A stretch of 41,788 nucleotides of DNA from Nocardia miyunensis NBRC 108239 (GCF_001613065.1 NZ_BDBQ01000117.1:1-41788); one strand, 5' to 3'; numbered from the stretch's first letter, positions 8,819 to 16,951 are shown. The notes: generated by a model from the letters alone, not told the origin. Made by a program: numbers and translations.

Positions 8819-8859
8819 CGGATGGTGGTTCGCACCGAGGCGGCGCGAACCACCATCCG
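8819..8859 (-). terminator. Hairpin after aldehyde dehydrogenase gene
   Basis: CGGATGGTGGTTCGC (8819-8833) and its exact complement (8845-8859) form a 15-bp stem with an 11-nt loop. It lies 17 nt past the aldehyde dehydrogenase stop and 81 nt before the next gene. It probably ends or reduces the upstream transcript. The downstream genes would then need read-through or their own promoter. Confidence 0.7.
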
Positions 8860-8876
8860 TTGCCCTGCGGCAGGTA

Positions 8877-10382
8877 TCAGGCCGTTGCCGGATCGATCAC
8901 GATCGCGAACGCCTTGTTCTCGATACCGCCCGACCGATCCAGCGAGATGAACTTCTGCTCGGTGTACTCATCGAGCGCATCGGGGCCGCCTTCGCGTCCC
9001 AGACCGCTCTCCTTGTAACCGCCGAACGGGTACGCCGGGTGGATCACGTGCCAGTCGTTGACCCAGACCATGCCCGCATCCAGCTGGCGGGCGACCTCGA
9101 GCGCACGCTCCTCGCTGCCCCAGACCCCGGCCGACAAACCATAATTGGTGTCGTTGGCGATCTTGATCGCTTCATCGACCGTGTCGTAGGCCAGAACGGT
9201 GAGCACCGGCCCGAACACCTCCTCGCGCACGATCCGCATGGCATTGGTGACGCCGACGAAGATGGTCGGCTCGATCCAATACCCCTTGTCGAACCCCGGC
9301 CCCGACGGCGCCCGGCCGCCCAGCGCGACGGTGGCGCCCTCCTCGGCTGCGATCTTGAAGTAGTCGAAGATGCGGTCCCGCTGTACCCGGGAGGCGATCG
9401 GACCGATATGGGTGGTCGGATCGAGAGGATCACCGACCTTCAGGGTCGAGGCCCGCTCGATCAGGCGCCCCACGACCTCGTCGTACCTGCTCGTCGGCAC
9501 CAACAGGCGGGTTCCGGCCTCACACGCCTGGCCGTTGTTCGCCATGCAGGCGAACAGGGCGCCATCCACGGCGATATCGAGATCGGCGTCGTCGAGCAGG
9601 ACGTTGGCGCCCTTGCCTCCGAGTTCGAGAGTGACCCGCCGGATGGTCTGGGCAGACTGACGCAGGATGCTCTTGCCAACGGCGGTGGAGCCGGTGAATG
9701 CCACCTTGCGAACATCGGGATGACCCGCGAGATAGGCACCCACAGGGTCGCCGTCGCCGGTGATCACGTTGAGCACACCAGGGGGTAGCCCGGCTGCCTC
9801 GAATTCTTTGGCCAGCTCGAGCGCGAGCAGCGGTGCATGCTCGTCCGGCTTGAGCACCACCGTGTTTCCTGCGGCCAGCGCGGGCGCGATCTTCCACACC
9901 GTCGTGAGCAGCGGGATGTTCCACGGCACGATCGCCGCAACCACGCCCAGTGGCTCGCGGCGCACGATGCCGACAGCCGGAACCGGACCGATCTCCGGCC
10001 CGCTGGTCTCCCATTCATAGTTCTCCGCCAGGGAGGCCAGGTACTGCATCTGCGCTACCGACAACCCGACATGCAGCGCACCGGTGATCCGGATGGTGGC
10101 GCCGTTCTCTCGAGTCTGCAGCACCGCGAGTTCGTCGACGCGTCCACTCAATCGGGTGGCGACCTCGTTGAGCAGCGCCGCACGCCCGGCAGGCGAGGTG
10201 CGCCGCCACGTGCCCTCTTCGTGTGCGGCCCTGGCGGCGGCCACGGCCTGATCGACTTCGGCGACACCACCTTTGGCGACCGTCGCAATCAGTTCTTCGG
10301 TTGCGGGACTGCGAATTTCGTAAATGTCGCCGGTGTCTATCCATTTACCGTCGACGAACAATGAGTAATGAGGGGTGCTCAT
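8877..10382 (-). CDS. Aldehyde dehydrogenase (NAD(P)+)
   Basis: A 501-residue member of the classical aldehyde dehydrogenase superfamily, which oxidises an aldehyde to a carboxylic acid in the cytoplasm. Visible landmarks are PWNIP with N155, the cofactor region KPDEHAP near 178, the Rossmann segment FTGSTAVGKSI, the general base E253 in LELGGKG, the nucleophile C287 in NNGQACEAG, and EEVFGPVL near the C-terminus. The ATG is preceded by AGGAG with good spacing. It lies 47 nt after an acyl-CoA synthetase gene, so the pair could convert an aldehyde to an acid and then to its CoA thioester. The substrate cannot be read from sequence. Confidence 0.93.
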   Translation of the reverse strand: MSTPHYSLFVDGKWIDTGDIYEIRSPATEELIATVAKGGVAEVDQAVAAARAAHEEGTWRRTSPAGRAALLNEVATRLSGRVDELAVLQTRENGATIRITGALHVGLSVAQMQYLASLAENYEWETSGPEIGPVPAVGIVRREPLGVVAAIVPWNIPLLTTVWKIAPALAAGNTVVLKPDEHAPLLALELAKEFEAAGLPPGVLNVITGDGDPVGAYLAGHPDVRKVAFTGSTAVGKSILRQSAQTIRRVTLELGGKGANVLLDDADLDIAVDGALFACMANNGQACEAGTRLLVPTSRYDEVVGRLIERASTLKVGDPLDPTTHIGPIASRVQRDRIFDYFKIAAEEGATVALGGRAPSGPGFDKGYWIEPTIFVGVTNAMRIVREEVFGPVLTVLAYDTVDEAIKIANDTNYGLSAGVWGSEERALEVARQLDAGMVWVNDWHVIHPAYPFGGYKESGLGREGGPDALDEYTEQKFISLDRSGGIENKAFAIVIDPATA

Positions 10383-10429
10383 CGGTTACTCCTGATCTGA
10401 TGTGAACCGTCGGACATGGCGCGGGCGCG

Positions 10430-11995
10430 TCATCCGATTTGTCGTTCTCGCCCTTGCCAATACGGAGCGCGGATCGACTTCTTGTCGACCTTGCCGGCCG
10501 GATTGACGGGCACGCTGTCGACGAACTCGACCGTCTTCGGAGCGGGAACGCTCCCCAGAGCGGCCTTGACGTGGTCGATCACTTCGCGCTCGGTAATCCG
10601 CGCACCCGGTTTCGGCACGACCACGGCATGGACAGCCTCGCCCCATTTCTGGTGCGGCACCCCGATCACCGCCGATTGCGCCACCGCCGGATGCGTCGCC
10701 AGCACATCTTCGACCTGTCGCGGGAAGACATTGAAACCACCGCTGACGACCATGTCCTTCTTACGATCGACGATATAGAGGAAACCATCCTCGTCGAGCC
10801 GACCGATGTCGCCGGTGTGTACCCAGCCGTCACGCAGCGCTTCGCGATTGCGGGACGGATCGAGGTAGCCGAGCATCTGACCGAGCTGCTTCGAGCAGAT
10901 CTCGCCTACTTTCTCCACCGGAAGCAGTCGATCGTCGTCGTCCTGAATGCTCACTCGCACCTGGAACATCGGGCGACCGGCCGAGGCGAGACGCTCGATC
11001 CACGCCGGCGAATCCAGGCGATGCTCGTTCTTGCGCAGGCAAGAGACATATCCCTGTTCGGTCCCCGCGTAAGTCTGGATGAAGATCGGTCCGAAGACTT
11101 CCAGCGCCTCACGAAGTCGCTCCGGCGTGATCGGCGACCCCGCATAGATAATGGTCTGAAGAGACGACAGATCGTATTGACCCCGCTTCGGGTGGTCCAA
11201 CAGCAGGTAGACGATGGTCGGGACCACCGCTGTCGCAGTCACCCCGAACCGCTCGATGCTCGTCAACAGGCCCTCGACCTCGAGTCCCGGCAGCATGACG
11301 TTCGTACCACCGCGCACGAACGTCGGCATCACGAAGATCTGGGTGAAGTGGGTCAGCGGCGCGCCGTGTGCGAATACCTCGCCGAATCGGATGTCGCCGA
11401 TTTCCAGCCCCGCCGAGATACTGTACTGCGCCCAGGTGAGATGAGAATTCACCACACCTTTCGGCTCACCGGTGCTGCCCGAGGTGAACAGGACATACGC
11501 CTCGTCGTCCTCGAACAGGTCTATCTCCGGCCGGGTGCTGGGCTGGATGCGTACCAGTTCCGAATAGTCCTGCGCATCATTCGGATTCGTCTCCGGGCTG
11601 CCGCCCAGTCGGACCAGATTCTGTAGCTTCGGCAACCGGTCCCGGATCGCGGCGACCTTGTCGTCGAACTGTGCGTGATAGATCAGCGTGGTCGCGTCGG
11701 TCTGCGCGAGGTTCGATCGGAACCCCTCCGCGGCCGACCGGATCGGCAGTTGGACGAGCACGCCGCCGGCCGCCCAGATCCCGTGCTGCGTCGGGATGAA
11801 CTCCAGGCAGTTCGGCAACAGCAACCCGACCCGTTCGCCCTTCTGCAGGCCCAGTGCTATCAGGCCGTTGGCGACACGGTTACGCCATTGGCCCAGCTCC
11901 CGGTACGTGATCGACCGGTCGCCGTCGATGATCGCCACTGAGCAGGAGTAGTAGGTGCACGCCCGATCCAGGACGTCCGGCAACGTACCCCACAT
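10430..11995 (-). CDS. Acyl-CoA synthetase (AMP-forming)
   Basis: This 521-residue ANL-superfamily ligase activates a carboxylic acid with ATP and CoA. The P-loop TSGSTGEPKG spans 171-180. The C-terminal lid carries GWVHTGDIG, VDRKKDMVVSGGFNVFP, and NPAGKVDKKSI with the usual catalytic lysine. The ATG at 11995 lies 2 nt past the stop of the preceding NTF2-like gene, which indicates translational coupling; there is no strong ribosome binding site of its own. The open frame to 12220 would run deep into that gene and is unlikely. Length and motifs fit FadD-type enzymes. The acid could be a medium-chain fatty, steroid side-chain or aromatic acid. Confidence 0.92.
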   Translation of the reverse strand: MWGTLPDVLDRACTYYSCSVAIIDGDRSITYRELGQWRNRVANGLIALGLQKGERVGLLLPNCLEFIPTQHGIWAAGGVLVQLPIRSAAEGFRSNLAQTDATTLIYHAQFDDKVAAIRDRLPKLQNLVRLGGSPETNPNDAQDYSELVRIQPSTRPEIDLFEDDEAYVLFTSGSTGEPKGVVNSHLTWAQYSISAGLEIGDIRFGEVFAHGAPLTHFTQIFVMPTFVRGGTNVMLPGLEVEGLLTSIERFGVTATAVVPTIVYLLLDHPKRGQYDLSSLQTIIYAGSPITPERLREALEVFGPIFIQTYAGTEQGYVSCLRKNEHRLDSPAWIERLASAGRPMFQVRVSIQDDDDRLLPVEKVGEICSKQLGQMLGYLDPSRNREALRDGWVHTGDIGRLDEDGFLYIVDRKKDMVVSGGFNVFPRQVEDVLATHPAVAQSAVIGVPHQKWGEAVHAVVVPKPGARITEREVIDHVKAALGSVPAPKTVEFVDSVPVNPAGKVDKKSIRAPYWQGRERQIG

Positions 11996-11997
11996 GG

Positions 11998-12501
11998 TCA
12001 GGAACCAGCGAGCGTCGAGGGGTCGAAGCCCTCGACCCAGTATTCGGGGGTGATGATCGGCAGGCCCAGCTCCTGCAGCACCGGGGTATCGTTCCAGTAG
12101 GTCGTCTCGCGTGCGATCTTTCCGTCGGCGTCGAGCTGGTGCCAGGTGATCCCCTGGGTGGTCAGGGTTTTGCCGCCGGTGGGAACGCCACGGTAGGTCT
12201 CGAGGTCCTGGCCGGTCCACTGCCAGCGGATCACCACGGCCGGGTTGCCACCCGTGCCTGCGAGCGAGAAGCTCTCGAAGACGTCGAAGCGGTGGATGCC
12301 GACACCATTCGCCGAATCGCTGTTCGCGAACGGCGCCAGTCGCGGGGCGAGTTCCGTCTTGGTGATCGCCGTGGACAGAACGTGGTCACGATCGGCGTGG
12401 TCGTCGTACACCAGGTCGTCGGCATACAGATCGACGACAGCCTCGGTGTCGGTGGTCAGCGCTTTGATCCAGCGCTGAACGTGGTCGTCGTGCGTGCTCA
12501 T
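11998..12501 (-). CDS. NTF2/SnoaL-like fold protein, copy 2
   Basis: The 167-residue protein has the pattern of the SnoaL/NTF2-like alpha+beta cone fold: an N-terminal helix with VQRWIKAL, then DLYADDLVYDDH, a central PFANSDSANGVGIHRFDVF, and a C-terminal strand ITWHQLDADGKIARETTYW. Members include isomerases, cyclases, hydrolases and simple binding proteins, so the reaction is unknown. It is clearly related to the neighbouring copy at 12532-12981 (shared YAD, GIG, GVPT-GK, and QELGLPI/GELGLPI). The start has GAAGGGAA upstream. Its stop nearly touches the acyl-CoA synthetase start, which ties it to lipid or acid catabolism. It may act on a pathway intermediate. Confidence 0.8.
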   Translation of the reverse strand: MSTHDDHVQRWIKALTTDTEAVVDLYADDLVYDDHADRDHVLSTAITKTELAPRLAPFANSDSANGVGIHRFDVFESFSLAGTGGNPAVVIRWQWTGQDLETYRGVPTGGKTLTTQGITWHQLDADGKIARETTYWNDTPVLQELGLPIITPEYWVEGFDPSTLAGS

Positions 12502-12531
12502 GATTCGAATTCCCTTCGGAGAGTGCGTGGT

Positions 12532-12981
12532 TCAGGCATTGACGGGATTGGCAACCGAACGCGGCTCGATTGGCAGACCCAGCTCGCCGACCGCGGTGGC
12601 GACGTCCCAGAGACTCGCCTCCTTAACGATCAGCCCCTCGTCGTCGTAGACGTGGAACGTGATGCCACGCGCCCCGGGCACCTTGCCGTTGGTCGGCACA
12701 CCGACGAATGCCGTCGCGGTCGGGGCCGTCCACGTCCACCGGTAGATCGCCGATTTCTCGTCGCCGACGACCTCGTCGATACGGAAATTGTTGATCCCGA
12801 TTCCGTTTTCTGTGTCTTTGTTCGCATACGGCGCGAAAACACGCAGCAGCTCGTCTCGGTCGGTAATCTTCTGACCGAGAATGGGGTCCTCGAAGAGGAA
12901 TCCGTCCGCGTAAAGCGCCACGATCGCCTCAGGGCTGTCCCGGAAGGCCTTCAGCCACTTGATTGCAAAGGCATGACTCAT
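12532..12981 (-). CDS. NTF2/SnoaL-like fold protein, copy 1
   Basis: This 149-residue protein is the first gene of the minus-strand operon and a paralogue of the next gene 30 nt downstream. Fold landmarks are IKWLKAFRDSPEAIVALYADGF (read in parts), FAPYANKDTENGIGINNF, GVPTNGKVPGARGITFHVYDDEGL, and a terminal ELGLPIEP. The polar pocket residues of this fold family vary widely, so no reaction is assigned. The ATG is preceded by GAGGGAGA about 9 nt away. Tandem NTF2-like genes suggest a heteromer, or two successive steps on the same substrate. Confidence 0.8.
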   Translation of the reverse strand: MSHAFAIKWLKAFRDSPEAIVALYADGFLFEDPILGQKITDRDELLRVFAPYANKDTENGIGINNFRIDEVVGDEKSAIYRWTWTAPTATAFVGVPTNGKVPGARGITFHVYDDEGLIVKEASLWDVATAVGELGLPIEPRSVANPVNA

Positions 12982-13350
12982 AGAAGTTCACTCTCCCTCG
13001 GTTCGTGAGTAACACAATTCAAGGTATTGCGACCCAGGTCACCGATTCGACTTCCTCTCGGAGGAAAAGCACCGTCCTAAGGGGGGATGCGAGGGTATGC
13101 GGTCCGGAGCGCGCACATGAGTCGATGCCCTCGGGACCACGACGTTCGCGGCCATGAGACGGGCGAGGCCCGCCCTCGGACGGGCACCCCCTCCCTCGGC
13201 CATCGCGGCCCCGCGACCCACACCTGCCAACTGGCATTTCCCAGGATTTTCTCCCCCTTCGTTGGTCTCAAATCCCTCTTCCGGGAGGTGTGGCCACACG
13301 GCCGCCATTGCCAGACTGAGCTGAACACACACGAAGCAAAGGGTTGATCC
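12982..13350. promoter_or_regulatory. Divergent promoter region
   Basis: This 369-bp gap separates the minus-strand NTF2-like operon from the plus-strand SCP2/acyl-CoA dehydrogenase pair. Both sets must be transcribed from here. It contains a 12-bp perfect palindrome, GTGTGGCCACAC, at 13288-13299 and TGCCA-AC-TGGCA at 13225-13236, either of which could be a shared operator. Frames open on both strands here have no good ribosome binding site and no recognisable protein. No clear -35/-10 pair was found. Confidence 0.5.
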
Positions 13351-13764
13351 ATGAGCACGTTCAAAAATGCGGACGAGGTCTACACCTATATCGGTGGAAT
13401 TTTCGAAATCGCCACCAAGGAACCGGCGTTCGTCGAAGCCACCGCGGGCACCGGATTGGTCGTGAAGCTGATCCAGAACGATCCCGATGCGGTCATGGTG
13501 ATCGATTTCCCGGGCCAGTTGGTCACGAGCGGCGACGCAGCGCGGAGTATGGAAGCCACCGTGCAGCTTCGGATGTCTTCGGACAACAGTAACCGGTTCT
13601 GGCAGGGCAAGCTCAACTTCACACTCGCGATGGCTCAGCGGAAGGTCAAGCTCGATGGCAAACGGTCAATTGCGTTGAAGCTGCTTCCGCTGACTGCGGG
13701 ATTGTTCGACGTCTACAAGAAGCTACTCGTCGATGCCGGTCGCGAGGATCTGCTGATCCGCTAG
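13351..13764 (+). CDS. SCP2 sterol-carrier-domain protein
   Basis: A 137-residue protein made of a single SCP2-like lipid-binding domain. Typical features are the N-terminal YTYIGGIFEIATKEPAF, the strand pair VVKLIQNDPDAVMVIDF, the mid-domain ATVQLRMSSDNSNRFWQGKLN, and the lipid-tunnel helix near LLPLTAGLFDVYKKLL. Such proteins hold acyl-CoA or sterols and pass them to enzymes. The ATG is preceded by AAAGGG. An acyl-CoA dehydrogenase gene begins 45 nt downstream, so the carrier may present its substrate. It has no signal peptide, so it acts in the cytoplasm. Confidence 0.88.
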   Translation: MSTFKNADEVYTYIGGIFEIATKEPAFVEATAGTGLVVKLIQNDPDAVMVIDFPGQLVTSGDAARSMEATVQLRMSSDNSNRFWQGKLNFTLAMAQRKVKLDGKRSIALKLLPLTAGLFDVYKKLLVDAGREDLLIR

Positions 13765-13809
13765 AAAACCTTCTACCCCAACACTTCTCACTACAATCAA
13801 GGAGCAGGC

Positions 13810-15048
13810 ATGCTGAACCCGGATATGACCGACGAAGAGTTTCAACCGTACTTCGAGAAGGCCCAGAAGGTCTCGAAGTTCTTCCGCGAGATCGGACCCG
13901 AGTACGACGAGAAGAACACCTTCGCATATCCCTCGATCAAGGCGTTCAAGGACTCGGGCCTCGGCGCGCTGCCGGTGCCGCGAAGCTTCGGCGGACTGGG
14001 CGGCGACTTGCTGCAGACCTCCAAGGTGGTCAGCGAACTGTCCAAGGGCGACTCCGCGATCACCCTCGCCTACAACATGCACTACATCATGGTCGGCATC
14101 GCCGGCAATCTGATGAGCGAGGAGCAGAACAAGTACTGGCTCGGTCGCGTGGCGGAGGGCGACCTCATCTTCGGCCCGTTCTCCGAGCAGCGCGCCGGGT
14201 TCAGTGGCCTGGCCGATATGAAGGCGGTTCCCCAGCCCGAGGGCGGCTGGCGGCTATACGGCAAGAAGACCTGGGGCACCCTCTGTGAGGCCGCGGACAT
14301 CATCACCACTAACGCGACCATCACCGACGCCGCGGGCAACCTGCCCGAGGATTTCCAGGAGCGGGTCAACGCCGAGAGCTTCTTCATCGGCGAGTTCAAG
14401 GTCGACGAGAACGGCCAGGGTGACGGGATCCGGATCGAGAAGACCTGGAACGCTCTGGGAATGCATGCCACCGGCACTCAGACAATCCACTTCGAAGGCT
14501 ATTACGTCCCCGAAGACGGCTTCATCTGCGAGTGGCGCTCAGGAGCATTCGGGGTGCTCGAGTGGGCCTCACTGATGTTCGCCAGCATCTACCTCGGCAT
14601 GCAGTACCGCGTGCTGGAGGAATCGCGGGCGGTGCTGTCGAAGAAGACGCTCGGCGCCACCTTCGGCGCGATCGTCGCTCAGGACACCAAGGTCGCCGGC
14701 GTCGGCCACATCATCGATGGCATCGGCGACATGGCCTCGCGCGTCGAGGTGAGCCGACGGGTGCTGTACCAGACCTGTCAGGAACTTATCGATGGGAAGG
14801 ACGACGAGTGGCCGCTGGAACTGCGATTCCCCTACATCGGCCTGGCCAAGACTTTCATCGCCGACAACGTTCTGCACATGACCCGGCACGCCATGAGCAT
14901 GGTCGGCGGCTCGTCCTTCCGCAAGGGCACGATCTTCGAACGCCTCTACCGTGACTCCGCGGCGGCGATGTTCCAGCCCCTCAACGCCGACCAGTCCCGG
15001 ACATACATCGGTGAGTTCCTGCTCCAGCCCGAGGAGCTCGCCGACTGA
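13810..15048 (+). CDS. Acyl-CoA dehydrogenase family protein, atypical active site
   Basis: A 412-residue flavoprotein of the acyl-CoA dehydrogenase fold: N-terminal helices, the FGPFSEQRAGF flavin-binding region near 121-131, a middle beta domain, and a C-terminal ERLYRDSAAA helix (377-386). The classical base of the MCAD type lies in a Tyr-Glu-Gly-Thr motif after that helix; here it reads F388-Q389-P390-L391. E251 in GVLEWASL lies about where isovaleryl-CoA dehydrogenase keeps its base, so the enzyme may still dehydrogenate. An oxygenase or hydroxylase relative of the DszC type is the alternative. AAGGAG precedes the ATG. It is co-transcribed with the SCP2 gene and ends at a strong terminator. 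Confidence 0.88.
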   Translation: MLNPDMTDEEFQPYFEKAQKVSKFFREIGPEYDEKNTFAYPSIKAFKDSGLGALPVPRSFGGLGGDLLQTSKVVSELSKGDSAITLAYNMHYIMVGIAGNLMSEEQNKYWLGRVAEGDLIFGPFSEQRAGFSGLADMKAVPQPEGGWRLYGKKTWGTLCEAADIITTNATITDAAGNLPEDFQERVNAESFFIGEFKVDENGQGDGIRIEKTWNALGMHATGTQTIHFEGYYVPEDGFICEWRSGAFGVLEWASLMFASIYLGMQYRVLEESRAVLSKKTLGATFGAIVAQDTKVAGVGHIIDGIGDMASRVEVSRRVLYQTCQELIDGKDDEWPLELRFPYIGLAKTFIADNVLHMTRHAMSMVGGSSFRKGTIFERLYRDSAAAMFQPLNADQSRTYIGEFLLQPEELAD

Positions 15049-15063
15049 CATCGGCATCAGGAT

Positions 15064-15102
15064 CGAAGCAACCCCCGGCCGAACAGGCCGGGGGTTGCTT
15101 CG
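15064..15102. terminator. Bidirectional terminator between acyl-CoA dehydrogenase gene and mce operon
   Basis: A 17-bp perfect stem (15064-15080 with 15086-15102) closes a 5-nt GAACA loop. The left arm core is AAGCAACCCCCGGCC. It lies 15 nt after the dehydrogenase stop and 20 nt past the stop of the small peptide frame on the minus strand, so it terminates both convergent transcripts. Confidence 0.9.
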
Positions 15103-15122
15103 TCACCCGAGAGCTTCGCCGA

Positions 15123-15209
15123 TCACGACGGCGGAAGATGACCTCGAATGAGCAGCCACGCAATCGCGGTAACCAGGTTCTGGATGGGATCGACCAGATC
15201 GATGGTCAT
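15123..15209 (-). CDS. Putative 28-residue membrane peptide at end of mce operon
   Basis: A short frame follows the MceG-type ATPase gene by 23 nt. It begins with ATG after a near-ideal AAGGAG (spacing 5) and ends in TGA. The 28-residue product starts MTIDLVDPIQ, has a hydrophobic stretch at about residues 11-21 (NLVTAIAWLLI), then R22 and a GHLPPS tail. One membrane-dipping or amphipathic helix is likely. The frame lies between the operon's last known gene and the terminator, so it is transcribed. I recognise no family. It might be a small subunit or stabiliser of the Mce transporter; it could also be a chance frame, although the ribosome binding site argues for translation. Confidence 0.55.
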   Translation of the reverse strand: MTIDLVDPIQNLVTAIAWLLIRGHLPPS

Positions 15210-15232
15210 GGAGTCTCCTTGTAGGACAGGCG

Positions 15233-16228
15233 TCACGCGGAGAGCCCGGCCGGTTCGAGCATCTCCTCGATGGCACGCCGAGCATTCTGCGGAAGCGTGT
15301 GCAGGATGCCGCGCACGCGTTCCTCGCGCCGCGCCGCGGCCTGCCGGAAAGGCATTCCCGGGGTCGGTTGCATCTGCGGCACGATACCCTCGACGTCCTC
15401 GACGCCGCCGGCGTGATGACCGGCGTCGACAAGTGCCTGCTCGTGCGCCATCTGAGCCTCGTCCTTCTCCTCGCTCATGCCGATCGGGCCGATCATGCGG
15501 CCGTTGAGGAACTGCTTGACAACCGGCTCATCGCTGGTGAGGAGCACTTCGCGGGGACCGAACATGACCAGTTCGCGGCGGAACAACATACCGATGTTGT
15601 CGGGCACGGTGCGGGCCAGGTTGATGTTGTGTGTGACGATCAGGAATGTCGCATCGATCTGTGCGTTGATATCGAGGAACAACTGGCTGATGTAGGTGGT
15701 GCGGACAGGGTCGAGTCCCGAGTCCGGCTCGTCGACCAGGATGATCTGCGGATCCAGTACCAGAGCCCGCGCCAGGCCCGCACGTTTGCGCATCCCGCCC
15801 GAAATCTCGCCCGGCAATTTGGTTTCCGCGCCGGTGAGGCCGACCAGGTCGAGCTTGTCCATGACGATCTTCTTGATCTCGGATTCACTCTTCTTGGTGT
15901 GCTCGCGCAACGGGAACGCCGTGTTGTCGAACAAGGTCATCGACCCGAACAACGCACCGTCCTGGAACAGCACGCCGAACAACTTGCGGATCTCGTAGAG
16001 TTCCTTCTCACTGCATTCCAGAATGTCGGTCCCATCGATCAGGATGGAGCCGTACTCGGGCCGCAGCAGCCCGATGAGCGACTTGAGGAACACCGACTTG
16101 CCGGTGCCGGAGGGGCCCAGCAGCACACTGACCTCACCCGGTGGCAGAGTCAGCGTGACATCACGCCAAATCGTCTGGGAGCCGAACGATTTCGTCAATC
16201 CTTCGACATGGACTTCGACACCACTCAC
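15233..16228 (-). CDS. mceG: Mce transporter ATPase (MceG/Mkl type)
   Basis: The 331-residue ABC ATPase powers lipid import through YrbE permeases. Motifs are complete: Walker A GPSGTGKS (38-45), Q-loop Q89, signature SGGMR (143-147), Walker B with D166-E167, and switch H200. After about residue 245 comes an extension of roughly 85 residues, ending near AIEEMLEPAGLSA, as in actinobacterial MceG. The start is GTG, with AAGGAG upstream and no nearby ATG. In M. tuberculosis, as I recall, the single mceG is not inside a mce operon; here an ATPase is the penultimate frame of one. It may therefore be dedicated to this transporter. Confidence 0.93.
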   Translation of the reverse strand: MSGVEVHVEGLTKSFGSQTIWRDVTLTLPPGEVSVLLGPSGTGKSVFLKSLIGLLRPEYGSILIDGTDILECSEKELYEIRKLFGVLFQDGALFGSMTLFDNTAFPLREHTKKSESEIKKIVMDKLDLVGLTGAETKLPGEISGGMRKRAGLARALVLDPQIILVDEPDSGLDPVRTTYISQLFLDINAQIDATFLIVTHNINLARTVPDNIGMLFRRELVMFGPREVLLTSDEPVVKQFLNGRMIGPIGMSEEKDEAQMAHEQALVDAGHHAGGVEDVEGIVPQMQPTPGMPFRQAAARREERVRGILHTLPQNARRAIEEMLEPAGLSA

Positions 16229-16261
16229 GATGACTCTCCTTCTCCTACGCTGCCCTGGCGG

Positions 16262-16951
16262 TCAGAACAGCGGATCGAACCGGTTGATCAACCACCGCCC
16301 CTGCACCTTCGTCAGGCCCACGCGCAAGGCGTTCTGCGACTGGGACGGTTGCGGATTGCCCGCGACAGTCGTGGTCTGGTTGATGTAGACGATGACGGTG
16401 GCCTTGTCCTCGGACACCGATTCCACTGCCGCACCCACGGGTGTGGCTTGCATGCTGACTTGCTTCTCCTTGGCGGTCGGGCCGACCACGGTGTCCGCCA
16501 GCTGACCGTAGGTATCGAGAAATTCGCCGGTCAGGCGGGTTTTCGCGGAAGCGAGGTCCTGCTCGACGGTCTCCGGCTTGTAGGACAGCACCACTACCGC
16601 ACTGTCGGAGGCCGCCTTGGCGACGGTGTCGCGGGCGGAAGCGAGGTCACGATCGGCCGAGTGCTGGACCAGCAACTGTAGCGAAACCAGCAGCGCCAGA
16701 ATGAGAATCGGCACAACGGCGCCACCAACGAGGCGCCGGCGACTGTGCTGCCGCCTGTGCATCAGGCCGTTCCACCAGGCGGAGCCCAGGGCAGCGACGA
16801 TAACGACTCCGCACACCACCTGCATCCACACCGGATTCCCCAACACCGAGGAGACGGCGACGATCCCCGCGGCGACGATCGCCGCCGGAACCAGATCTGC
16901 CGCGATCGATACGACTGTGCGTAGGTAGCGGGTACTGGTACGGACGCTCAT
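16262..16951 (-). CDS. Mce-associated membrane protein, type B, second copy
   Basis: A 229-residue Mas protein, an accessory of the Mce complex. Three membrane helices are predicted by eye (about 13-37, 41-61, 74-95), followed by an extracytoplasmic NTF2-like domain with VVLSYKPETVEQDLASAK in parts, LTGEFLDTYGQL, and the family end RWLINRFDPLF. The type-B copy at 17637 has only one helix but a matching domain. Its start overlaps the preceding gene by four bases (ATGA). The extra helices may let it contact the permease directly, which is inference. The ATPase gene follows after 33 nt. Confidence 0.85.
   Translation of the reverse strand: MSVRTSTRYLRTVVSIAADLVPAAIVAAGIVAVSSVLGNPVWMQVVCGVVIVAALGSAWWNGLMHRRQHSRRRLVGGAVVPILILALLVSLQLLVQHSADRDLASARDTVAKAASDSAVVVLSYKPETVEQDLASAKTRLTGEFLDTYGQLADTVVGPTAKEKQVSMQATPVGAAVESVSEDKATVIVYINQTTTVAGNPQPSQSQNALRVGLTKVQGRWLINRFDPLF

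Noticed and set aside
10439..11626. 395-codon plus-strand frame over the acyl-CoA synthetase
   Set aside because: Antisense shadow of a gene with full ANL motifs.
13019..13364. Overlapping small frames on both strands between the divergent operons
   Set aside because: None has a credible ribosome binding site or recognisable protein; the region is needed for two promoters.
15299..16681. 460-codon plus-strand frame over the ATPase and Mas genes
   Set aside because: It is an antisense shadow, rich in Asp, Arg and His with no domain. The opposite strand encodes a complete ABC ATPase.
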